From: Bacillota bacterium
GTDB lineage: Bacteria; Bacillota_I; Bacilli_A; Erysipelotrichales; Erysipelotrichaceae
NCBI GenBank assembly: GCA_023388535.1
Contig: JAEWFZ010000033.1
Coordinates: 1 to 13,996, forward strand
Length of the DNA stretch: 13,996 bases
Reading direction: 5' to 3'
The notes beneath the pieces are model-generated. The model was not told the DNA's origin, did no database searches, and saw only the letters and a list, made by a program, of their open reading frames with translations. This document shows, in pieces, positions 7,367 through 13,901 of this stretch (the stretch's first letter is position 1; each line of letters opens with the position of its first letter). The position numbers were made by a program, and so were the translations under genes.

Positions 7367-8751
7367 TGAAAGAAAAATTAATGAATCAATTAGATCAACT
7401 TAAATCGGTGCATCAAACGACTAATTCGGTAGTTACCTTTTATCCGTTGGAGGAGCAACTGAAAGACTTTAATTCAAAAGGAATTTTAGCCGGTGAAGCG
7501 GTTGTTTTAAAAGATAACATTAGTACAAAAGGGGTACAAACGACAGGCTCGAGTAAGATTTTAGAAAACTATGTTCCGGTTTTTGATGCTCATATCGTTA
7601 CAAAACTGAAGGAAGCTGGAGCGATTTTTCTAGCCAAGACTACCTTGGATGAATTGGCGATGGGCGGCACCGGCTTAAGTGGTGCTCAAGGTCCGACCAA
7701 GAATCCTTTTAATCCCGATCATCAAGCCGGGGGATCAAGCGGTGGTTCGGCGGCTATTGCTGGTTCAAGAGTGGTCGATTATGCGATTGGTAGTGATACC
7801 GGTGATTCGGTTCGTAAACCAGCCTCTTATTGTGGGGTGGTAGGCTTTAAACCTTCCTATGGTCGTATTTCACGCTATGGGGTTATTGCTTATGCGTCAT
7901 CTTTAGATCATGTCGGCTTTTTTACTTCTAATGTTCAGCAGTCTTTGATGATGTTAAAGGCTTTGGCGGGTTATGATCCAAAGGATGTCACGACCATTAA
8001 AGAGGATTTGGATTTGAATTTTGAATTAACGGGAAATCTTAAGGGAAAACGGATTGGCGTCCTTGAAAATGTTTTAAAAGCTATCAATAATGAAGCATTA
8101 TTGACAGCTTTTGAAAGTTTAATCGCTAAGTTAGAAGCGGCGGGAGCTAGTATCGTACGCGTAGCCATGCCCGATTCATTGATGCGCGCATTATTACCAA
8201 CCTATACGATTATTGCTAATAGCGAAGCGGTAGCCAATCACGCTAGTTTAGATGGGATTCGTTTTGGCAAACGGGTTGAAGCCGATACTTTGGAACAAAC
8301 CATGATTGCCTCAAGAACTGCGGGCTTTGGTAAATCGCTGAAGAAACGTTTTGTCATTGGCGCATATGGGATTGCGGATGAAAATCAAGAATTTGTATTT
8401 AGAAAAGCTCAAAAAGTAAGACGAAAAATTGTCGAAGCGTATCAAGCATTGTTAAATGATTTAGATGCGATCTTAACTCCGGCCACCCCAACGCCGGCCC
8501 CAAGGATTGATGCGCCATCCAAAAATCCATTAGCGGATGAGTATTTGATTGCTGAGAATCATTTGGTTATCGGTAACTTTGGAGGTTTTCCTTCCATTAC
8601 CTTACCTTTGATGTTTCAAGAAGGCTTACCAATTGGTATCAACTTGACCGCTGCGGTTAAAGACGATTTAGAGCTCTTAGACTTGGCTAAAGGTGTTGAA
8701 ACGATTATTGATTTTGAGAAAATTTTAAAGGAGTATCATCATGAGCTATAA
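7366..8751 (+). CDS. gatA: Asp-tRNA(Asn)/Glu-tRNA(Gln) amidotransferase subunit A (amidase)
   Basis: GatA hydrolyses glutamine and feeds ammonia to GatB, so that misacylated Glu-tRNA(Gln) becomes Gln-tRNA(Gln). The amidase-signature triad is intact: Lys49 in VVLKDNIS, cis-Ser124 in GGSSGGS, and nucleophile Ser148. The 75- and 24-residue spacings equal those of FAAH (142/217/241). Two oddities stand out. The residue before the nucleophile is Asp147 (TGDS) instead of the usual Gly (TGGS), in the oxyanion-hole segment. The protein is also short (461 residues), with the triad Lys about 30 residues earlier than in Bacillus-type GatA. An in-frame TGA at 7360-7362 excludes a longer start, so the shortening is real. 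The Shine-Dalgarno is weak (GGTGG); the gene starts on the gatC stop and probably relies on coupling. Confidence 0.95.
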   Translation: MKEKLMNQLDQLKSVHQTTNSVVTFYPLEEQLKDFNSKGILAGEAVVLKDNISTKGVQTTGSSKILENYVPVFDAHIVTKLKEAGAIFLAKTTLDELAMGGTGLSGAQGPTKNPFNPDHQAGGSSGGSAAIAGSRVVDYAIGSDTGDSVRKPASYCGVVGFKPSYGRISRYGVIAYASSLDHVGFFTSNVQQSLMMLKALAGYDPKDVTTIKEDLDLNFELTGNLKGKRIGVLENVLKAINNEALLTAFESLIAKLEAAGASIVRVAMPDSLMRALLPTYTIIANSEAVANHASLDGIRFGKRVEADTLEQTMIASRTAGFGKSLKKRFVIGAYGIADENQEFVFRKAQKVRRKIVEAYQALLNDLDAILTPATPTPAPRIDAPSKNPLADEYLIAENHLVIGNFGGFPSITLPLMFQEGLPIGINLTAAVKDDLELLDLAKGVETIIDFEKILKEYHHEL

Positions 8752-10153
8752 AGCAACCATTGGTATTGAAATTCATGTCGAATTAAATACGCATTCTAAG
8801 ATGTTTTCAGCTGGTGAAGTAAATTTTGAGGCTAAAGAAAACTCTAAAGTAAATGAAGTTGACCTAGCTTTTCCAGGAACTTTGCCTCGATTAAATCAAG
8901 CTGCGGTTGAATCGGCCTTAAAGGTAGCTATGGCTTTGAATATGGAGATTGATACTTTAGTTCGCTTTGATCGTAAGAATTATTTTTATTCGGATTTACC
9001 GAAAGGCTATCAGATTACACAACAATTTTATCCTTTAGGTCAAAACGGAAGTATTGAGTTTAACTTGGATGGAGAAACGGTGAAGATTGGAATCACCCGC
9101 ATGCATATGGAAGAAGATACAGCCAAACAAATCCATTTGAAAAACTATTCTTTAATCGATTTTAATCGTTCCGGCGTGCCTTTAATTGAGATTGTTTCGG
9201 AACCAGAAATTTACTCAGCGAAACAAGCGGTCGCCTATGTCAGCGCCTTAAGAGAAACCTTGCTATATCTGGATGTTTCCGATGTAAAGATGGAAGAAGG
9301 GTCAATGCGCTGTGACATAAATATTTCCCTAGCTAAGGAAAATGAACCATTAGGAACTAAGGTAGAGGTCAAGAATCTAAATTCTTTAAATAATATTGCT
9401 AAAGCTATTGAAGAAGAAATCGCTCGTCAATCGAGTTTATTAGAACAAGGGGAATCTATTGTTCAAGAAACGCGCCGCTTTGATGAAAGCTTGAGGACTA
9501 CGGTAGCGATGCGTGCTAAAGAGGGAACGGTGGATTACCGCTATTTCCCAGAACCGAATATCCTACCGATTCAACTGGACTCAAAATGGATCGAGGACAT
9601 CAAAAATAACCTTCCTCGTCTAGCCAATCAAAGACGTCAACAGTATCAAGACAGCTATCAGTTAGAGGCTAAATTAATTGAAGTCTTATTATCACATCGC
9701 GATATTTCTAATTATTTTGAAGCGGTAATGACCTATAAAGCCAATCCAAGGACGGTCGCTAATTTGATAATTACCGATGTGCTTTCTTTAGATCTTAAAA
9801 CCAGTTATGAAGATTTAGTCAATCCCCAGTATTTAGCACAATTAGCTAATTTATTAGATGACAAAACCTTGTCCAGTAAACAGGGGAAACAAGTCTTTGC
9901 TGATATAACCAAAGGTCTTAGCCCTAAAGAAAGTATCGAGAAACATGGCTTAAAGCAAATTTCAGATGTTAAGGTGTTACAGGATATCATCGATCAAATT
10001 TTAGTCGATCATCCTCAGGTTATCGAGGATTTTAAAGCTGGAAAAGATAATTCGCTTAAATTTGTCATGGGTCAGGTGATGAAATTGACTAGAGGTCAAG
10101 CTAATCCTGTCCTTGCTAATAAGCTGGTTAAAGAAACCATGGAATCTAAATAA
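8741..10153 (+). CDS. gatB: Asp-tRNA(Asn)/Glu-tRNA(Gln) amidotransferase subunit B
   Basis: GatB binds the misacylated tRNA, phosphorylates the glutamyl or aspartyl side chain with ATP, and replaces the phosphate with ammonia from GatA. The 470 residues start with the family motif ATIGIEIHVELNTHSKMFS (5-23), followed by NEVDLAFPGTLPRLN (38-52), DRKNYFYSDLPKGYQITQ, RMHMEEDTAKQ and DFNRSGVPLIEIVSEPE. The C-terminal 130 or so residues form the helical and YqeY-like tail that contacts the tRNA elbow. A strong AAAGGAG (8727-8733) lies 7 nt before the ATG, inside the end of gatA, with an 11-nt overlap. A GatCAB operon of this kind usually accompanies indirect Gln-tRNA synthesis and absence of GlnRS. 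Confidence 0.97.
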   Translation: MSYKATIGIEIHVELNTHSKMFSAGEVNFEAKENSKVNEVDLAFPGTLPRLNQAAVESALKVAMALNMEIDTLVRFDRKNYFYSDLPKGYQITQQFYPLGQNGSIEFNLDGETVKIGITRMHMEEDTAKQIHLKNYSLIDFNRSGVPLIEIVSEPEIYSAKQAVAYVSALRETLLYLDVSDVKMEEGSMRCDINISLAKENEPLGTKVEVKNLNSLNNIAKAIEEEIARQSSLLEQGESIVQETRRFDESLRTTVAMRAKEGTVDYRYFPEPNILPIQLDSKWIEDIKNNLPRLANQRRQQYQDSYQLEAKLIEVLLSHRDISNYFEAVMTYKANPRTVANLIITDVLSLDLKTSYEDLVNPQYLAQLANLLDDKTLSSKQGKQVFADITKGLSPKESIEKHGLKQISDVKVLQDIIDQILVDHPQVIEDFKAGKDNSLKFVMGQVMKLTRGQANPVLANKLVKETMESK

Positions 10154-10154
10154 T

Positions 10155-10183
10155 TAGTAAATTATTAAAGACTGGTGTAAAAT
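10155..10183 (+). promoter_or_regulatory. Possible internal promoter before the membrane protein gene
   Basis: In the 49-nt gap after gatB, TTAGTA (10155-10160) and TAAAAT (10178-10183) are separated by exactly 17 nt, a 4/6 and 5/6 match to sigma-A hexamers. The predicted start near 10190 falls on the GGGAGTG ribosome binding site (10190-10196) of the next gene, again implying a very short leader. In AT-rich DNA such matches occur by chance, and readthrough from the gatCAB operon is equally possible. Confidence 0.35.
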
Positions 10184-10202
10184 AAGACTGGGAGTGAATT
10201 AA

Positions 10203-10913
10203 ATGACCAAGAAAAAACCGAAAATGAGGCAACGTCGCGAAGTTATTAATCGTGGTGGAAAATATCCACTAGTTTTAATTTTAGTGATGTTAGTTTTGAT
10301 TGCTATACCGACAGCGATTGTCGTTAATTTGTTATATCAAGGATATATTAGAACGGGGACACCTATATTGGGTGACCGTTTTGAGAATGATTTAAATCCA
10401 AGTATTACTCAGCAACAAGTCGAGCGGATTGATTCGACTTTAACCGCCATTAACGGAATCAAAAATGTTGATGTTGAGCTACAAACGGGAACGTTAAAGG
10501 TTTATGTTAAAGTAGAAGATAATGTAGCCGGTGAAGCTTATGAACCACTCACCCAGCAGGTGTTATCTTCGATTTTTACGATTTTACCGGAAGATTCATT
10601 TTTTACCTCAACCCCAACAAAACGCCAATATGATTTACAAGTAAGTCTCTATAATGAGATTAAAGAAGCGGAAGAGAAACCATTAATTTATGTCCAAGCT
10701 TATAAAAACGCTATGATGGAGACGAGTAAGATTCAGTTTCTCTCCAACGCCATTAATCCGGAGCTAGCGGAAAGACTAAGAGCGGACGAAGAGGCTCGTA
10801 AGGTAGATAAAGAAAATCCGGATGGTGAAATCGGTGAAGAAACAATTGAAACCGATACTTTTGAAACCGACAACGGTGAGACTCCTACAGTAGAAACAAA
10901 TGAAACCCCTTAA
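10203..10913 (+). CDS. Unrecognised single-pass membrane protein with acidic C-terminal tail
   Basis: I do not recognise a named family. The 236-residue protein has a very basic N-terminus (MTKKKPKMRQRR) and one hydrophobic segment at about 21-45 (YPLVLILVMLVLIAIPTAIVV). It most likely sits as a signal anchor with the rest outside the cell. The region about 70-110 (IDSTLTAINGIKNVDVELQT then LKVYVKVEDN) reads as helix-strand-strand, reminiscent of small alpha-beta folds such as BON or HMA domains, but no diagnostic residue supports either. The last 40 residues are low-complexity and Glu/Thr-rich. The ribosome binding site GGGAGTG is well placed. The gene overlaps the rlmD-like gene by 14 nt and fills the position where I expect dgkB in Bacillus, but nothing in it resembles a lipid kinase. 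Confidence 0.75.
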   Translation: MTKKKPKMRQRREVINRGGKYPLVLILVMLVLIAIPTAIVVNLLYQGYIRTGTPILGDRFENDLNPSITQQQVERIDSTLTAINGIKNVDVELQTGTLKVYVKVEDNVAGEAYEPLTQQVLSSIFTILPEDSFFTSTPTKRQYDLQVSLYNEIKEAEEKPLIYVQAYKNAMMETSKIQFLSNAINPELAERLRADEEARKVDKENPDGEIGEETIETDTFETDNGETPTVETNETP

Positions 10914-12216
10914 GAAAAATACAAAGTTTATAGATAAAGCAAATGATTTAACATCCTCAGCCCTGGCCGTATTCAAGGTTGAGGATTTTCCTATTTTCGT
11001 CAAAGATAGTTTACCAGGGGAAGAATCAGAAATAATTGTTACTAAATTGCTTCGCAATTATGGATTTGGTCGTGCATTAAAACGATTTAATGATCATCCT
11101 CAAAGGACTAAACCTATTTGTCCTTTATATCCACAATGCGGTGGCTGTCAGATGATGCATATGTCCTATCTATACCAATTAGACTTTAAGCATCAACGCG
11201 TTGTTGATAGTCTTAAACGTAACGGTGACATTAAACATCCAGTCGATCCAATTCTTAATGCTGATAATCCTTTATACTATCGGAATAAGGTGATGGTACC
11301 GGTCGCTCACAGTCCTTTTGAGGCGGGGTTTTATCGTACTAATTCACACAATATTGTCGACATGGATTTTTGTTACATTCAGTCAAAAACGTTGAATGCC
11401 TTGTATCAAGAAATAAAAGATTTTATCCGAGTTAATCAATTAACTCAGGTAAAAACAATTATTTTAAGGGAAGGTTACTTTACTGGTGAGATTTTAGTAG
11501 CGCTTTCTTTGACGAGTCGGGATACTTCTTTTGAAGATCAATTCGTTAATCAATTTAAAACTCATGAAATGATTAAATCTATTCAGCTGACTTTTAATCT
11601 TAGCAACTCTAATGTGCCAATTAGCGATGAGATAAAGTTGCTATATGGAACTCCTTTTATAAAAGAAAAGATTCTTGGTTTAGAGTTCAAACTGTCCTTA
11701 AATTCCTTCTTTCAAATTAATTCTTTACAAACCGAAAAGTTATATTCGAAAGTTTTGGAGTTAGCTCAAATAAAATCAACAGATAAAGTTCTTGACCTTT
11801 ATTGTGGGGTAGGGACTATGTCTTTATTGTTCGCAAAGCAAGCTTATAAAGTATATGGCGTTGATATTGTTGAACAAGCGATTGAGGACGCTAAACGGAA
11901 CGCGCTGAATAATAAACTTAATAATATTGAATTTATCGCGATGGATGCGACTAAGTTTGTTAATACGAATGAGGAAGCGTTTGATTTGTTGGTGGTCGAT
12001 CCTCCAAGAAAAGGACTATCTGCACAAGGTATACAAGATATTCTTAAGCTAGCTGCGAAGAGAATGATTTATGTTTCTTGTAATCCTGATACTTTGGCCC
12101 GTGATTTAAAGCTTCTTTCTTCTGGATATTCAATAGTTGAGATTACTCCGGTAGATATGTTTTCTCAAACCGTTCATGTGGAGACGGTAGTCTTGATGTC
12201 AAGGGTTGAGAAGTAA
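10900..12216 (+). CDS. rlmD: 23S rRNA (uracil-5-)-methyltransferase, RlmD/RlmCD type (TrmA family)
   Basis: The 438-residue enzyme should methylate C5 of uridine in 23S rRNA (U1939 and/or U747), using SAM and a covalent Cys intermediate. An N-terminal TRAM-like RNA-binding domain (about 12-62, with FPIFVKDSLPGEE) is present though divergent. Cys74, Cys80, Cys83 (CPLYPQCGGC) and Cys158 form the [4Fe-4S] ligand set. Motif I is KVLDLYCGVGTMSLL (296-310), motif IV is DPPRKGL (367-373), the nucleophile is Cys394 in YVSCNPDTLARD, and the general base is Glu428 in VHVET. Whether it acts on one site or both cannot be read here. It overlaps the preceding gene by 14 nt with no good Shine-Dalgarno near the ATG, so coupling is likely. 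The equivalent Bacillus gene is yefA (rlmCD), also downstream of gatCAB. Confidence 0.92.
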   Translation: MKPLKKNTKFIDKANDLTSSALAVFKVEDFPIFVKDSLPGEESEIIVTKLLRNYGFGRALKRFNDHPQRTKPICPLYPQCGGCQMMHMSYLYQLDFKHQRVVDSLKRNGDIKHPVDPILNADNPLYYRNKVMVPVAHSPFEAGFYRTNSHNIVDMDFCYIQSKTLNALYQEIKDFIRVNQLTQVKTIILREGYFTGEILVALSLTSRDTSFEDQFVNQFKTHEMIKSIQLTFNLSNSNVPISDEIKLLYGTPFIKEKILGLEFKLSLNSFFQINSLQTEKLYSKVLELAQIKSTDKVLDLYCGVGTMSLLFAKQAYKVYGVDIVEQAIEDAKRNALNNKLNNIEFIAMDATKFVNTNEEAFDLLVVDPPRKGLSAQGIQDILKLAAKRMIYVSCNPDTLARDLKLLSSGYSIVEITPVDMFSQTVHVETVVLMSRVEK

Positions 12217-12470
12217 GAGTGCAATAAGATAAGCAAATAAAGGCTTTCCGTGGTTTGAGGTCTGGTTCTAAGCCGGAAGGATAATTACGGTTTTTTGCTT
12301 TGAGGAAAGTTATCCAAGATTGGTGGATTTGAAAAATCATCAACAAATATCGACGATGACTAAGTGAGTTGATAAGATGGTTGGCAAAAACAAGAGTGGG
12401 TTGACTATATGACTATCAAAAAGATGTAGGCCGTCATAAGTATACCTTTATTAAGTCAAGTCCAATAAGT
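12217..12470. other. Intergenic region between rlmD and the insertion sequence
   Basis: I find no gene here. It contains a structured GC-richer patch followed by T6 (12242-12296). One short frame is open from the TGA at about 12400 and encodes LYDYQKDVGRHKYTFIKSS; it runs straight across the insertion-sequence boundary at 12471 and stops at the TAA near 12494. Read together with stops in every frame upstream, this looks like non-coding or decayed sequence rather than an expressed gene. Confidence 0.5.
12242..12296 (+). terminator. Possible terminator downstream of rlmD
   Basis: A run of six T (12291-12296) is preceded by several competing pairings: GGCTT (12242-12246) with AAGCC (12270-12274), CTTTCCG (12244-12250) with CGGAAGG (12274-12280, one G-U), and CCGT (12248-12251) with ACGG (12287-12290), the last directly abutting the T run but with a long loop. 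None is a textbook hairpin plus U-tract. The position 26-80 nt after the operon's last stop is suitable. Confidence 0.3.
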
Positions 12471-12480
12471 GGTGTAAATT
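12471..12480 (+). repeat. Left terminal inverted repeat of the IS256-family element
   Basis: GGTGTAAATT is the exact inverse of 13837-13846. T12470 and A13847 are also complementary, so the perfect repeat is 11 bp if the true ends lie one base further out. Beyond the tenth base inwards the two ends diverge. Confidence 0.85.
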
Positions 12481-12529
12481 TATTTCTACTCATGTAAGGT
12501 AGTGATTTCAAAGGCTAAGGAGCTAAGGG

Positions 12530-13744
12530 TTAAGCAGCTTGTTTTACTTCAGCGCTTTCATCTTTCGGTATTAGCTCTTTCCAGTACTCAGCCATATCTA
12601 ACCACTTTCTTCCACTAAGCCAGGTTTCGCTCTGCTGAGCGAGGAGTGCCCCCATAAGACGAATGGCAGACTCTCCACTCGGAAAGATGCGAATCACACG
12701 CTCTCGTCTTCTGATCTCTTGGTTTAGTCGCTCCAAAGAGTTTGTTGAACGAAGTCTACGACGATATTTGGTAGGCAAATGTAAGACAGCTATGGCATCG
12801 TCAAAACCAGCTTCTAGGACTTCCATGGACTTAGGTGCTAGCGCTTCATAGGTGACTAGAATTTCCTGAAAACGTTCTCGTGCCAGCTCAGGATCTTTAC
12901 TTGACCACAGATCCCTTAGATCTTCCAGTAACTGCGGCTTTACCTTGGAGGGGCATACTTCCATGATGTTACGCATAAAGTGGACTTGGCAGCGTTGCCA
13001 AGCAGCTTCTACGAAAACCTCCTGTAAGGCTTTAACAAGGCCGGTATGGGCATCGCTGATCACATAGTCTACCTGTCCGATTCCTCGTTTCTTCAGATCT
13101 TCAAAGAAGGTCTTCCAGCCTAGATGGGTTTCACTATCCCATAGGGTGAATCCCAGAACCTCACGGTATCCTTCTTCGTTCACACCCATAGCAATCAACA
13201 GTGCCTTGCTACGGACACGACCCAGTTCGCGCACCTTGACGTACATGGCATCCACCATGACGAAGGGATAGCGTTTCTCCAAGGGACGATTTCGAAAGGC
13301 CTGAACAGTTTCATCGAGGCCCTTACACAGCTGTGAGACGGTAGATTTGCTAAATCTTGTACCACAGAGTTCCTCGGTAATCTTGGTTACTTTTCTAGTG
13401 GATACACCTTGAAGTACCATCTCCATCATAGTGAGAACCAAAGCTTGCTCGGCTCTCTGGTAGCGCTCAAAAAGTTCGTGAGAGAACTCTCCGCTGCGTA
13501 GTCTTGGAACATCCAGTGTAATGGTACCGATTCTTGTCTTGAGACTTCGTTCCCTAGAACCATTGCGATAGGCTTTACGCTCCTCTGTACGCTCATACTT
13601 CTGGGCACCGATGGTTTCTGTAGCTAGAGCCTCAAGAACTTGATTTAGGATTGTCTCCAGCAAGGGAACTAAAGCATCGGGGGCATGACCGAGAAATAAA
13701 CCTTTAACTGTATCTGAATCTAGTGTAATATTGAGTTGAGCCAT
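12530..13744 (-). CDS. IS256-family (Mutator-type) transposase
   Basis: The 404-residue protein is full length and has no internal stops. The DDE catalytic residues are visible: Asp165 in FVMVDAMYVKV, Asp231 in VISDAHTGLVKAL and Glu338 in STNSLERLNQEIRRRE. The 66- and 107-residue spacings match IS256. The conserved RCQVHFMRN (251-259) lies in the insertion after the second Asp. The N-terminal 150 residues hold the Arg-rich AYRNGSRERSLKTRIGTITLDVPRLR region and the helix-turn-helix-like DNA-binding part (QGVSTRKVTKITEEL). The ATG at 13744 has GGAG (complement of 13752-13755) 7 nt upstream. All key residues are present, so the copy could be active. It is transcribed against rlmD, and I see no strong promoter for it. 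Confidence 0.96.
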   Translation of the reverse strand: MAQLNITLDSDTVKGLFLGHAPDALVPLLETILNQVLEALATETIGAQKYERTEERKAYRNGSRERSLKTRIGTITLDVPRLRSGEFSHELFERYQRAEQALVLTMMEMVLQGVSTRKVTKITEELCGTRFSKSTVSQLCKGLDETVQAFRNRPLEKRYPFVMVDAMYVKVRELGRVRSKALLIAMGVNEEGYREVLGFTLWDSETHLGWKTFFEDLKKRGIGQVDYVISDAHTGLVKALQEVFVEAAWQRCQVHFMRNIMEVCPSKVKPQLLEDLRDLWSSKDPELARERFQEILVTYEALAPKSMEVLEAGFDDAIAVLHLPTKYRRRLRSTNSLERLNQEIRRRERVIRIFPSGESAIRLMGALLAQQSETWLSGRKWLDMAEYWKELIPKDESAEVKQAA

Positions 13745-13802
13745 TTTTTTTCTCCGTTTCGATAAATGTTGTGCTTAACACTATCTTACACGAAGGAGAG
13801 AA

Positions 13803-13901
13803 ATGGTTCGTTTTTATCTAGAAAAGGTCATTTCTCAATTTACACCAGTATACGGACTCTATCAAAAGAGGTTAAGTTCCAACTTAAATGCAATGGAATA
13901 A
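13803..13901 (+). CDS. Doubtful 32-codon reading frame running out of the IS right end
   Basis: An ATG at 13803 is preceded by AAGGAG six bases upstream, as good a Shine-Dalgarno as those of ligA and gatB. The frame runs across the IS right end at 13846 into the host flank and stops at TAA 13899-13901 (MVRFYLEKVISQFTPVYGLY, then 12 more residues). I recognise nothing in it. It overlaps the transposase leader on the opposite strand, and the good ribosome binding site may be coincidence. Confidence 0.15.
   Translation: MVRFYLEKVISQFTPVYGLYQKRLSSNLNAME
13837..13846 (-). repeat. Right terminal inverted repeat of the IS256-family element
   Basis: AATTTACACC mirrors the left end exactly. It lies 93 nt upstream of the transposase start. 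Read on the - strand, the adjoining TTGAGA could act as a -35 element, with TAAAAA 16 nt further on as a weak -10. Confidence 0.85.
13872..13887. repeat. Short inverted repeat in the right flank
   Basis: TTAAGTT (13872-13878) and AACTTAA (13881-13887) form a perfect 7-bp inverted repeat around a CC centre. No T-tract follows, so it is not a terminator. It could be an operator or chance in AT-rich sequence. The rest of 13847-13996 shows no gene: the frame from 13902 to the window edge is open for 31 codons but has no plausible start. Confidence 0.35.

Larger units (their letters stand above)
12471..13846 (-). mobile_element. Complete IS256-family insertion sequence (about 1.38 kb)
   Basis: The element is bounded by GGTGTAAATT at 12471-12480 and its inverse AATTTACACC at 13837-13846. 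It carries one long - strand transposase gene and about 50-100 nt of sub-terminal sequence at each end. Length, single-gene layout and ends suit the IS256 (Mutator-like) family, which moves by a copy-out circular intermediate and normally makes 8-9 bp target duplications. The flanks (CCAATAAGT on the left, AGTATACGG on the right) show no such duplication. The coding sequence is visibly richer in G+C than the neighbouring genes, consistent with acquisition by transfer. It sits 254 nt past rlmD, pointing towards it. Confidence 0.9.

Noticed and set aside
10149..10166. AATAATT-AGTA-AATTATT hairpin after gatB as a terminator
   Set aside because: The stem is entirely A-T and is followed by AAAG rather than a T run, so it is too weak for intrinsic termination.
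1794..12216. Mycoplasma-type code with TGA as Trp
   Set aside because: pcrA and ligA end naturally on TGA at the right family length, and Trp positions such as TWRG in PcrA use TGG.
12143..12346. 67-codon - strand frame overlapping the end of rlmD
   Set aside because: It covers rlmD coding sequence and the putative terminator region, lacks a ribosome binding site and has no recognisable domain.
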